Positions 8,950 through 16,510 of a stretch of DNA of 64,000 nt are shown here, one piece after another. How positions within the stretch are numbered: position 1 is the stretch's first letter; every line of letters begins with the position of its first letter. The stretch comes from Halobacillus halophilus DSM 2266 (GTDB taxonomy: Bacteria; Bacillota; Bacilli; Bacillales; Halobacillaceae). A model generated the notes under the pieces. It was not told the origin of the DNA. It worked only from the letters and a program-made list of their open reading frames with translations, and searched no databases. A program made the translations under genes and the position numbers. Location: the NCBI RefSeq assembly GCF_000284515.1, contig NC_017668.1, forward strand, positions 3,348,001 to 3,412,000, read 5' to 3'.

Positions 8950-9867
8950 CTACGATGTACTCAAATAATCTACCGTTTCCTGTAAACCTTCGTTGAAAGT
9001 GTACTTTAATTCCCACTGTAATTCTTCTCTTGTAATGTCATTGGACAATAGACTATGCTGAATATCCCCATTCCTCTCAGCTTTATAGCGAACATTGATA
9101 TTTGAATTATTAATTCTAATCATTTGCTCGAACAACTGATTGATACTAATTTTTTCACCAGACGAAACATTGTATATTTTTCCATGACCATTTTTTATGG
9201 CATTGACATTCGCTCGTGCTACATCTTTAACATAAATGAAGTCTCTAGTTTGCTCTCCGTCACCAAAAATAGTAACATCTGCTTTATTTATTATTCGATC
9301 AGCGAAGATAGAGATGACGCCTCCTTCACCTCTAGCATCCTGCTTAGGTCCGAATACATTACTATATCTAAGTACAGTATAATCAATATTGTAATGCTCT
9401 TTTGCGATTCTAAGATATTGTTCTACTGTATATTTAGATAATCCATAAGGTGAAAGTGGAATTGTAGAATGGTTTACATCAATTGGTAAATACTCCGGAT
9501 TCCCGTAAACTGCTGCTGAAGACGCAAAAACAATCTTATTTACATCAGCTTCTTTCGCAGCATTAATCACATTAACTGATCCCTGAATGTTAATTTCGCT
9601 ATCTTTCTTTATATCACATATGGATTCAAAAACACTTACTTGTGCTGCTTGATGAATTATATAATTTGGTTTTATATTCACTATTGTATCCACAATATCG
9701 GGGGAAGTGATGTCCTTTTCATAAAACTCTACATTATCAGGAATATTTTTAAGTTTACCAGATTGAAGGTTATCAACAATCGCTACCTTAAACCCTTCCT
9801 CTAGTAAATTCTCAACTATATGAGAACCTATAAAACCACATCCGCCTGTTACTAAAACTTTTTCCAT
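8950..9867 (-). CDS. NAD-dependent epimerase/dehydratase (UDP-hexose 4-epimerase-like)
   Basis: 305 residues from the preferred ATG at 9867, which has AAGGAG 8 bases upstream; an in-frame GTG nine bases earlier lies inside that site and is unlikely to be used. This is an extended short-chain dehydrogenase: NAD-binding GGCGFIGSH at residues 8-16, an active-site Ser region (FASSAAVYG) and the YGLSK (YxxxK) motif near residue 145. Overall it resembles UDP-glucose/UDP-GlcNAc 4-epimerases. It would supply an epimerised UDP-sugar for the polymer. The gene begins 12 bases after the sugar transferase gene, so the two are coupled. Confidence 0.86.
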   Translation of the reverse strand: MEKVLVTGGCGFIGSHIVENLLEEGFKVAIVDNLQSGKLKNIPDNVEFYEKDITSPDIVDTIVNIKPNYIIHQAAQVSVFESICDIKKDSEINIQGSVNVINAAKEADVNKIVFASSAAVYGNPEYLPIDVNHSTIPLSPYGLSKYTVEQYLRIAKEHYNIDYTVLRYSNVFGPKQDARGEGGVISIFADRIINKADVTIFGDGEQTRDFIYVKDVARANVNAIKNGHGKIYNVSSGEKISINQLFEQMIRINNSNINVRYKAERNGDIQHSLLSNDITREELQWELKYTFNEGLQETVDYLSTS

Positions 9868-9879
9868 TATATACACTCC

Positions 9880-10551
9880 TTATCTTGCTCCATTACCTGT
9901 AAAAACGATTTTTATAGTTAACAATATTATTTTAATATCAAGTGTTAAATTCATACTTTTTATGTATTCTATATCTAATTTTAATTTTTCAGGAGGTGTT
10001 ATATCGTACCCTCCGTTAACTTGTGCCCACCCAGTAAGTCCAGGTTTTATTGATAGTCTATTCACAAAACCAGGAGTTTCCTCGTTAAATAGAGCAGTAA
10101 ATACCGGTCTTTCAGGTCGCGGTCCAATTAAAGACATATCACCTTTTAACATATTAATAAATTGTGGAATTTCATCTATCCTAGTTTTTCTTAAAGCCTT
10201 CCCCACCTTAGTAACTCTTGGATCATCCGTAGCCGCCCATTGAGCGCCATTTTTTTCAGCGCCCATAGCCATAGATCTGAGCTTAATTACCTTGAATATT
10301 TTACCATGCAGCCCCACTCGTTCTTGTAAATAAAAAACTGAACCTTTTGATTCTATTTTAATTGCAACTGCTGCCAGAATTAATATAGGAGATGTTACTA
10401 CTAAACCTATAATTGCTATAAAAACATCTATAACACTTTTAATTTGGTTGTATATTAGAACTTTGTAATTAATATGGTTCTCATAGAAGGACCTCTCCAC
10501 TCTCAATACGTAATCTCGCTCATTTGCAGAACTTTTTTCTTTAATTATCAT
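9880..10551 (-). CDS. Initiating sugar-phosphate transferase (bacterial sugar transferase family)
   Basis: 223 residues from the ATG at 10551, chosen because GGGGGAG sits 7 bases upstream; the longer reading from 10593 has no good site. One membrane segment lies at about residues 35-60 (IDVFIAIIGLVVTSPILILAAVAIK), followed by the catalytic domain with the ERVG, KLRSM, DEIPQFINMLKGDMSLIGPRPE and PGLTGWAQVNG motifs. This family transfers a sugar-1-phosphate from UDP-sugar to undecaprenyl phosphate, the first step of repeat-unit assembly. It is the short monotopic form (TuaA/EpsL type). It is the first gene after a 390-base leader with a plausible promoter at 10759-10787. Confidence 0.92.
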   Translation of the reverse strand: MIIKEKSSANERDYVLRVERSFYENHINYKVLIYNQIKSVIDVFIAIIGLVVTSPILILAAVAIKIESKGSVFYLQERVGLHGKIFKVIKLRSMAMGAEKNGAQWAATDDPRVTKVGKALRKTRIDEIPQFINMLKGDMSLIGPRPERPVFTALFNEETPGFVNRLSIKPGLTGWAQVNGGYDITPPEKLKLDIEYIKSMNLTLDIKIILLTIKIVFTGNGAR

Positions 10552-10758
10552 TAAATAACTCCCCCAAGTATTAAAAAGTACTGTTAATTCCATTAATTTA
10601 TAGTGCGATTATTGAGGACAACTTAAAAAGAGCTTGCATGAAAATAAATAAAGTTACCCCCTATGTTTTTAAAAGTATTTTGGCAAGCTATAAGACAGTG
10701 TACTTAGGTTAATATTTTATAGTTCCAAACTAATTTACTATATTCTATATCATTGTTC

Positions 10759-10787
10759 ATTATAGCAGGTTTATATTCCCGAATGAA
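10759..10787 (-). promoter_or_regulatory. Candidate sigma-A promoter for the polysaccharide operon
   Basis: On the minus strand there is a perfect -10 box TATAAT (10759-10764) and a weak -35 TTCATT (10782-10787) spaced by 17 bases. It would drive the sugar transferase and downstream genes. Inferred from consensus only. Confidence 0.5.
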
Positions 10788-10874
10788 GGGGAATGAGGTA
10801 ATATTTTACACAATATTAATAGATTATGTCGTTTATTTACTTCTTAATCTTACTAATGCGCTTACATAAATGAT

Positions 10875-10924
10875 TAAAAAAAAAAACAACAACCCCAGCC
10901 ATATAAATTGACTAGAAGTTGTTA
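10875..10924 (-). terminator. Possible terminator of the phosphatase gene
   Basis: On the minus strand AACAAC and GTTGTT can pair across about 27 bases and are followed by a run of 11 T. The stem is weak, so the run of T is the main evidence. Confidence 0.45.
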
Positions 10925-10944
10925 GGTGTCTCGTTATTCAATCT

Positions 10945-11712
10945 TTAAAATAGTCCAAAAGTCTTTTTCTTTTTAACATGCTGTGGTGGATCCGAGGCTA
11001 ATATCCCGTTTTCTAACAATTCCTCAGCATTCTCCGAAAGAAGATAGACCATTTCCAGCCCGAACTCTTTCCTCACTTCGCTATATGCCTCTGTCATACA
11101 GAAACCACGACTTGACGTATTGTGAGCATCGGAAGCTATGAGGTGAGCTAGGTTTGCTCCAATTAATTGATGCGAAAACTTCTTAATTTTCTTTCCAAAA
11201 CGGCCACATACACTTCCAGCTGTAAGCTGGACGAATGCGCCATTTTTGACCAGCGTGTAAAGCGTGTCCGGATGTTCCATAATATGCTTATTACGTTCAG
11301 GATGAACAATAATGGGATGGTATCCTTCCACCTGCAAATCAAATAGTAACTTACTTGTGTAGCGCGGGACACTGTCAGGTGGAAACTCCACGAATACAAA
11401 TTTGGTGTCTACATTAAGTGATAGCACCTCTTCACTTTGTATACCTTCCAGCATCTCTCCGTGGATCCTTGTTTCCTGCCCGGGCAGAACTTTCAATTCA
11501 ATTCCTCGTTCACTTAACTGCCGGTTTAATTCAGCTACTTGAATCAATATATCGTTTTTATAATTATTATAGGTTCCATTCATATGGTGCGGCGTCGCAA
11601 TGATGGTATCAATTCCATCCTCTACAGCTGCTTTAGCCATATCCATACTTTCTTCCATGTTCTGAGCTCCGTCGTCTACTCCCGGAAGAATGTGACTATG
11701 AATATCGATCAT
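10945..11712 (-). CDS. PHP-type protein tyrosine phosphatase (CpsB/YwqE family)
   Basis: 255 residues of the polymerase-and-histidinol-phosphatase fold. The N-terminal metal motif is DIHSHILPGVDDG (residues 3-15), followed by ATPHH near 40-44, the HPERN region near 137-141 and ASDAHN near 193-198. This is the family of manganese-dependent phosphotyrosine phosphatases (B. subtilis YwqE, S. pneumoniae CpsB). It would dephosphorylate the BY-kinase encoded just upstream and so tune polymer production. It is separated from the kinase gene by a terminator-like hairpin and 193 bases, so it may be expressed partly on its own. Confidence 0.93.
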   Translation of the reverse strand: MIDIHSHILPGVDDGAQNMEESMDMAKAAVEDGIDTIIATPHHMNGTYNNYKNDILIQVAELNRQLSERGIELKVLPGQETRIHGEMLEGIQSEEVLSLNVDTKFVFVEFPPDSVPRYTSKLLFDLQVEGYHPIIVHPERNKHIMEHPDTLYTLVKNGAFVQLTAGSVCGRFGKKIKKFSHQLIGANLAHLIASDAHNTSSRGFCMTEAYSEVRKEFGLEMVYLLSENAEELLENGILASDPPQHVKKKKTFGLF

Positions 11713-11876
11713 ATGCCGGACTCCTCTCTATGTCATATTCTTAGGTTATTCGTCTTATAAAGTCTAGTATAGAGTATATCAGTTTAAGGTCTCGAATTGA
11801 AGATATTTTAGTAGAATCATTTTGTTTTTTATATTACAAATTCCAACATTTTTTGAATATTTCTAATAATTTATTA

Positions 11877-11907
11877 TAAAAAAAGAGAGAGGAAAGTCCC
11901 TCTCTCT
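11877..11907 (-). terminator. Rho-independent terminator after the tyrosine kinase gene
   Basis: On the minus strand AGAGAGAGG pairs with CCTCTCTCT across a short loop, followed by TTTTTTT. The stem overlaps the stop codon of the kinase gene. Confidence 0.75.
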
Positions 11908-12613
11908 AGTTCCCGTAATAATAATAGTAATTACTATCTTTAGCATCCATATCATTCAGCACGACACCAAGAATATTGGCTCTTGATTGTTCAAGCTGTT
12001 CTTTCGCCTTACCTGCTGCTTCCTGTTCGGTCTGCTTGCTGCGAACAACCAGTAACGCGCCATCTACAAACTTAGACAACACCTGTGAATCGGCAACTGC
12101 TAAAACCGGCGGCGTATCAAAAATAATCATATCATAATGTTCTTTAGCTTCTTCAATTAACTTCTCCATCATCGTTGAACCAAGAAGTTCAGAAGGGTTC
12201 GGAGGAATCGGTCCGGATGGAAGAAGGTCCAGATTCTCTACACGGCTTTCTTTTGCCAATTCTTTCAGAGAACGATTCCTTACTAAATAATTACTCAATC
12301 CAGAAGTATTATCAGCACGGAAAGTATAGTGTACCGTAGGTTTCCGAAGATCGGCATCTACGAGCAATACTTTCTTCCCTTGCTGGGCAAATACAACCGC
12401 CACATTAGCCGTGGTTAAGGACTTCCCTTCCGAAGGTCCGGCAGACGTAACAATCATCGTTTCTAGTTCTTTATCGACAGAGGCAAATTGTAGATTCGTA
12501 CGGATCGTTCGGTATTGCTCGGCAATTGGTGATTTAGGATTATCGTTCGCAATAATACTACGGACTGACGTTTGTTGGTTTTTTTTCTTCTTGCTAAGCG
12601 CCAATAGATTCAC
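11906..12613 (-). CDS. Bacterial tyrosine kinase (CpsD/CapB/YwqD family)
   Basis: 235-residue cytoplasmic P-loop kinase. Walker A is SAGPSEGKS near residues 58-66, Walker A' is LLVDADLRKP near 88-97, and Walker B is MIIFDTPP near 160-167. The C-terminus ends in a tyrosine cluster (NYYYYYGN), the autophosphorylation tail of Gram-positive BY-kinases. It needs the Wzz-like membrane protein encoded immediately upstream as activator; the two reading frames overlap by 20 bases. The pair sets polymer chain length and also phosphorylates enzymes such as UDP-sugar dehydrogenases in related species, a possible link to the dehydrogenases in this window. Confidence 0.94.
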   Translation of the reverse strand: MNLLALSKKKKNQQTSVRSIIANDNPKSPIAEQYRTIRTNLQFASVDKELETMIVTSAGPSEGKSLTTANVAVVFAQQGKKVLLVDADLRKPTVHYTFRADNTSGLSNYLVRNRSLKELAKESRVENLDLLPSGPIPPNPSELLGSTMMEKLIEEAKEHYDMIIFDTPPVLAVADSQVLSKFVDGALLVVRSKQTEQEAAGKAKEQLEQSRANILGVVLNDMDAKDSNYYYYYGN

Positions 12614-13352
12614 TCCTCACCTTTGTGTCTTCGGTCTTTTTTCGGGTAGGACGACGCTCCGGCAGATCTTCTTCCGAGATGGTCGAAACAACACCCATAA
12701 CTGGAAGGTCTAGATGGCTTTCTATATCTTCTTCAGATTTAAGCGTATTGTCCAAGTACTCCAATAAGAAGGCTATTCCCACTCCTACCATTAATCCAAC
12801 AACCAAAGCAATGGCAATGTTCAATAAAGGTTTAGGACTTACTTGAGTCGGTGTTGAACCAACGGCTGCTTCAGATAGAACATTCACGTTATCTACATTC
12901 ATTAATTGAGGGATATCTTCTTTAAATACCTGCACAGTAGTATTGGCAATAGCTGCAGCCTGCTGTGGGTCTTCATCCGTTGCCACAACGTTAACAACCT
13001 GGGATTGTTCAGCGTTGGAAACTTGAATCTTATCTGATAGAGTAGCCGAAGTCATGTCTAAACCTAACTCTTCTACAACCTGATCTAAGATGCGTGGACT
13101 TTTAATAATTACGTTATATGTATTTATTAAGTCTATATTTGTTTGTAATTCATTACCTTCATAAATATTGTCTTGCGACTGCGATTGAGATTGGTTGACG
13201 ATAAATTGAGAAGAAGCTTCATAAGACGGTGTTAATACAAAGAAGGTGACTAAAGTACTAATAATGGCCGCTCCGGCTGCAAGACCAATAATAAGTAATA
13301 AGCGTTTTTTCAGAACCTCAAATATTTCCTTAAGGGATATTGTTTCTTCCAT
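12594..13352 (-). CDS. Wzz/CapA-type chain-length protein and BY-kinase activator
   Basis: 252 residues. Wzz domain with TM1 at about residues 17-37 (LLLIIGLAAGAAIISTLVTFF), an extracytoplasmic loop, the proline-rich motif SPKPLLN before TM2 (about 178-198), and a short cytoplasmic tail that activates the kinase. This matches the YwqC/CapA half of the split Gram-positive co-polymerase. The ATG follows CTGGAGG. It is the first gene of the operon, behind an extended -10 promoter at 13395-13423. Confidence 0.92.
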   Translation of the reverse strand: MEETISLKEIFEVLKKRLLLIIGLAAGAAIISTLVTFFVLTPSYEASSQFIVNQSQSQSQDNIYEGNELQTNIDLINTYNVIIKSPRILDQVVEELGLDMTSATLSDKIQVSNAEQSQVVNVVATDEDPQQAAAIANTTVQVFKEDIPQLMNVDNVNVLSEAAVGSTPTQVSPKPLLNIAIALVVGLMVGVGIAFLLEYLDNTLKSEEDIESHLDLPVMGVVSTISEEDLPERRPTRKKTEDTKVRSESIGA

Positions 13353-13394
13353 TACTAAACCTCCAGATATTGTCGAATTTCAAAACATAGAGTC

Positions 13395-13423
13395 ATTATA
13401 TCATAGATAAATATGGGAATGAG
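13395..13423 (-). promoter_or_regulatory. Extended -10 promoter of the chain-length/kinase genes
   Basis: The minus strand shows TGATATAAT, a perfect TATAAT (13395-13400) preceded by the TG of an extended -10. The -35 region is weak, which is usual for extended -10 promoters. The distance to the ATG at 13352 is about 40 bases. Confidence 0.6.
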
Positions 13424-13533
13424 TGCACACTTGTTAATTTTTCAAATAGTTTACAATCACAGACTAAAGTCTGAAGACCTAATGCACAAAAACCCATAAC
13501 ATAGTTTATATCGACACAATACACCCATCATTA

Positions 13534-13587
13534 AATAGATCAAAAGACAGGATTATATTCCAATAATATCCTGTCTTTTGATCTATT
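13534..13587. repeat. Perfect inverted repeat, 20-base arms
   Basis: Arm AATAGATCAAAAGACAGGAT at 13534-13553 and its exact reverse complement at 13568-13587, with a 14-base spacer. There is no T-run on either side and no gene nearby to terminate. Confidence 0.85.
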
Positions 13588-14092
13588 ATTTCATCATGTA
13601 TCTATTGTAATACAGATCATAAGTAATCATGCAATATTAAAGTGAAGTCGTAAATAATACGATCTCTATATGTATTGAAATACAATATCGGTGGTATAAA
13701 TAAGCACCACATTCGAAGATGATCTTCGTGATATCTCTGCTATCTTTATTAATTCTTAATTTATTTCTAACTTGCGCGTTTATTCTCTCTATCTACTACA
13801 GTCATTTCAGCTTTTACATAAGAAGAAAACCAGTTATAAATGAAATAAATTTCCATAATATGTAAGTCAGTGAAGTGACTAATTCTATAAAAATCCCACA
13901 CTTTTGTAACCAATGCGAAAATTTCATAGAGGTTAGAGTCCAGTAAACCCGCGCCCTTTACCCATTTTCTAACTCTCGCAAACCCCTTGTCATTTAATTG
14001 TTACACAACTGTAAATTCATAGCGGAAAATGTTGTGATACATTAGAAAAGGATTAAGAGAGACGAAAAAAATTTCAGGGGGATTAAAAATTT

Positions 14093-15070
14093 ATGAAGAA
14101 AGCACTTATGTCGTTACTCGCATTTTCTATGGTTTTTCTACTGTTCGTACCTAACTCTTTAGCTGGCTCAAGAATTGGGAACCAAATAGTAGATCTAGCA
14201 TTCAAGTATGACTATGCACCTTATGTTTGGGGCGGTACATCTACTCACGGATTTGATTGTTCAGGATATACGCAGTATGTATATGATAAGGCAGGTATTG
14301 ACTTACCTCGTACATCAAGATCACAGTATGGCGAAGGGGATTATGTAAGTCGTTCAAACTTGCAGCCTGGCGATCTAGTATTCTTCGGAAATCCTGTATG
14401 GCATGTTGGGATATACATAGGAAATAACAAAATGATTTCTGCTGAAAATCCGAGTGACGACATAACAGTTGCTTCTCTTACTGGTTACTGGGACCGTAAC
14501 TACCGCGGCGCGAAGCGTGTAGCTGATGTCGGAGTATCCAGTAGTTCTCTTCCAACTGGAAGCTACCACGACCTTGATAGCGATCACTGGTCTGCAGATG
14601 CAGTAAGCTCACTAAGCAAGCAAGGAATTATTGATGGATATGACGGCGATCTATTCAAGCCGAAAAACGATGTAACTCGTGCGGAAGCTGCTAAAATGCT
14701 TGCCGACGCGCTTGATTTAGACAATGGTCACGGTTCCAGCTTTGACGATGTTTCTTCTTCTCACTGGGCTTCTGATTATATTGAAGCCGCTGCTGATGAA
14801 GGCTATATCTCAGGCTATGAAAATGGTGACTTCAAACCTGACCAATCGATCACTCGTGCGGAAATTGCATCAATCTTCGCTAGAGCTTTTGATTTAAACT
14901 CTTCTGGAAGCAACCAATTCTCTGATATTAGCAGCAGTCACTGGGCGTATGACCACATTAAAGCCCTAAGTGCGAATGATATTACAGAGGGTTATGAAGA
15001 TGGAACATTCCGAGTAAACAACGAAGCTACTCGTAGTGAGTTCGCAGTATTCCTATACCGCGCTCTGTAA
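14093..15070 (+). CDS. Secreted NlpC/P60 peptidase with three SLH domains
   Basis: 325 residues: signal peptide at about 1-24 (ends NSLAG), NlpC/P60 domain at 27-145, then SLH domains at about 158-208, 217-267 and 276-325, with the wall-polymer-binding TRAE/TRAE/TRSE motifs at 195, 254 and 313. The catalytic cysteine is C56 (GFDCSGY) and the histidine is H104 (WHVGIYIG). The usual third polar residue in the 'MIHA' position is a serine here (MISAEN, S116). The enzyme would cut D-Glu to diamino-acid peptide bonds in peptidoglycan while held to the wall polymer by the SLH domains. It is monocistronic, with GGGGG upstream of the ATG and a strong terminator behind. Confidence 0.92.
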   Translation: MKKALMSLLAFSMVFLLFVPNSLAGSRIGNQIVDLAFKYDYAPYVWGGTSTHGFDCSGYTQYVYDKAGIDLPRTSRSQYGEGDYVSRSNLQPGDLVFFGNPVWHVGIYIGNNKMISAENPSDDITVASLTGYWDRNYRGAKRVADVGVSSSSLPTGSYHDLDSDHWSADAVSSLSKQGIIDGYDGDLFKPKNDVTRAEAAKMLADALDLDNGHGSSFDDVSSSHWASDYIEAAADEGYISGYENGDFKPDQSITRAEIASIFARAFDLNSSGSNQFSDISSSHWAYDHIKALSANDITEGYEDGTFRVNNEATRSEFAVFLYRAL

Positions 15071-15082
15071 GTTTTTAAACCT

Positions 15083-15126
15083 AAAAAAGCCTTTTTTCCT
15101 GAAAATAGGAAAAAAAGGCTTTTTTA
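15083..15126. terminator. Strong bidirectional terminator
   Basis: AAAAAAGCCTTTTTTCCT pairs with AGGAAAAAAGGCTTTTTT around a 6-base loop. Runs of A and T on both sides let it work in both directions, between the SLH gene and the minus-strand remnants. Confidence 0.9.
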
Positions 15127-15136
15127 TATTCTCCTG

Positions 15137-15250
15137 TTATCTTGCTCTTATCTCAAAGTTATACCTAGTTTCTTCTATTATATAGCGTGCTGTTACGTCT
15201 ATACTTCCTTCCCAACTTTGCCTGGGCCTCCCGTGATCCAGAAATAACAT
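15137..15250 (-). CDS. Short reading frame, 37 codons, possible remnant
   Basis: Reads M-LFLDHGRPRQSWEGSIDV, then a TARYIIEETRYNFEIRAR-like end. A GGGAG lies 10 bases before the ATG, and it starts 1 base after the stop of the interrupted gene upstream. It could be a real small gene or the tail of a decayed one. I do not recognise it. Confidence 0.35.
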   Translation of the reverse strand: MLFLDHGRPRQSWEGSIDVTARYIIEETRYNFEIRAR

Positions 15251-15251
15251 T

Positions 15252-15485
15252 TTAAGACTGCTCCCGGTTACGACGTGACTCCACCTTCCCTAAAATAACA
15301 AGCGCTATCCATATTACAACTCCCGCACCCAGCGAATAAATGATTCCCGTAATAAAGTTATTTCACGTAATATAGGTATTAATAATACCCGTTATTTGGT
15401 TATCAAGCATCATCCAGCTCATAATGACAACAAAAAAGAGTATTGTTCTCATAATCGGTACTCGCCCGTCTTCTCTTTTCTTCAT
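15252..15485 (-). pseudogene. Small two-helix membrane protein interrupted by an in-frame TGA
   Basis: From the ATG at 15485, with TAGGAGG upstream, the frame reads a basic N-terminus (MKKREDGRVP) and a hydrophobic segment (TILFFVVIMSWMML). At codon 41 it meets TGA (15363-15365), then continues in the same frame with a second hydrophobic segment (SLGAGVVIWIALVILG) and a basic end to a TAA at 15252. The intact product would be about 77 residues. The good ribosome site and coherent frame on both sides of the stop point to a recent single-base nonsense change, perhaps from TGG. The family is not recognised. Confidence 0.6.
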
Positions 15486-15638
15486 ATAACTAGCCTCCTA
15501 AAGCTACTCTCCCGTAAAGCGCAGATTATGACCTTAATTATTGTATACGAACATGCTTAAATTTAAGTTAGATTACCATTTATTAACATATAATGGAATG
15601 TATGTACTAAATTGTAAAATGATCAACCTTAACAGCAT

Positions 15639-15884
15639 TTATATGAATGAAAAAACGATTGCAAACAGTAACCCTCCAGCAGTAAGAACCATTAGAGAAA
15701 TCCCCCATTTTTTCTTATCATCTTCAAAGAAGTATCTATATCCTACTGTAAACAGGACTAGTAATGAGCAAATAAGGTAAAATCCGTCAGGAACGGTTAT
15801 AGTTCCCAATATTCTCTCCATAATTAGAGCCACAATAACTGATCCAAGGATTAATACTGTTAAAATGTTCACCACTTTAGTCAA
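15639..15884 (-). CDS. Small integral membrane protein
   Basis: 81 residues from a TTG start with AAAGGCGG 8 bases upstream. Three hydrophobic stretches (residues about 6-22, 33-48 and 62-80) are separated by a charged loop FFEDDKKKW. No enzymatic motif and no family recognised; such small proteins are common in Bacillaceae. It points away from the large protease gene and toward the interrupted membrane-protein gene. Confidence 0.6.
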   Translation of the reverse strand: MTKVVNILTVLILGSVIVALIMERILGTITVPDGFYLICSLLVLFTVGYRYFFEDDKKKWGISLMVLTAGGLLFAIVFSFI

Positions 15885-16510
15885 CTAGAATACCGCCTTT
15901 CATTTTATTAAATATATAGCAAAGAAAAGTAATTTGCTCGTCTTCCTAATTTTTTTTAGTTCCACCCATAGCTAAGGTTATACGTTTTGCTTTATGATCT
16001 TATCTATGAAACGATTTGTAGATTAATAGGGGATAAGTGTTGGAAAGGATATAGATTTAAAGCGTGTTAAGCTTCCTTAGTGAAAATAATGGCTACTAAA
16101 ATTAAAGAGATCGGTTACGATGATCTATTCGACAGGGCATCAATATATCAAATTGCCCTTGGGGATTTCCTGGTTTTAAATTTGAATACAAATAAAAGAA
16201 TCTTATTCTTCTCGCGACTATCTTATATGAAAAAACCCGTCATAAAACAACGTTAAATTTCCGTGTTGAGTTTATAGAATTACTCTCGATTAAATAAGGA
16301 TTTGCCTCTTGCAGAGCCGCTAGAAATTGAAACCTTACTCTACTACCCTAATTTCAACTACTACCTCGAAACTAATTCTTCCATATAATCCTCTTATAAA
16401 TGAACAAATCCTTATAAAAGATTCACTGTTGCATTTAAGAGATTCAGAGATCCTAAAAATAAAAGCAACTGAGGCTCATGTAAGCCTCAGCTGCTTCTTG
16501 TCTTACTCTC
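15885..16510. other. Intergenic region, one weak short frame
   Basis: 626 bases. A plus-strand frame at 16089-16256 (55 codons, MATKIKEIGYDDLFDRASIY at its start) looks protein-like but lacks a convincing ribosome site, so it is not called as a gene. The right end holds the terminator of the large protease gene. Nothing else is recognised. Confidence 0.5.
16454..16495 (-). terminator. Terminator of the large SLH protease gene
   Basis: Minus strand: GCAGCTGAGGCT, six-base loop, AGCCTCAGTTGC, then TTTTATTTTT. Confidence 0.88.

Larger units (their letters stand above)
10594..10944. other. Intergenic region with promoter and terminator-like element
   Basis: 351 bases with no gene I can support. 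The left side carries a roughly 200-base leader for the sugar transferase operon (minus strand) and a candidate promoter; the right end carries a T-rich terminator-like element for the phosphatase gene. The leader is long enough to hold control structure, but I see no riboswitch I can name. Confidence 0.6.
13353..14092. other. Long AT-rich intergenic region
   Basis: 740 bases between divergent genes with no open frame I would call. It holds the promoter of the chain-length operon, a 20-base-arm inverted repeat at 13534-13587, several weaker dyads (for example AGTCA/TGACT near 13867 and TGTATT/AATACA near 13672), and at its right end the leader of the NlpC/P60-SLH gene with a TTGTTACAC motif near 14000. 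Confidence 0.6.

Noticed and set aside
15541-15780. 79-codon plus-strand frame opposite the 81-residue membrane protein gene
   Set aside because: The minus-strand frame has the ribosome site and membrane pattern; the plus frame has neither.
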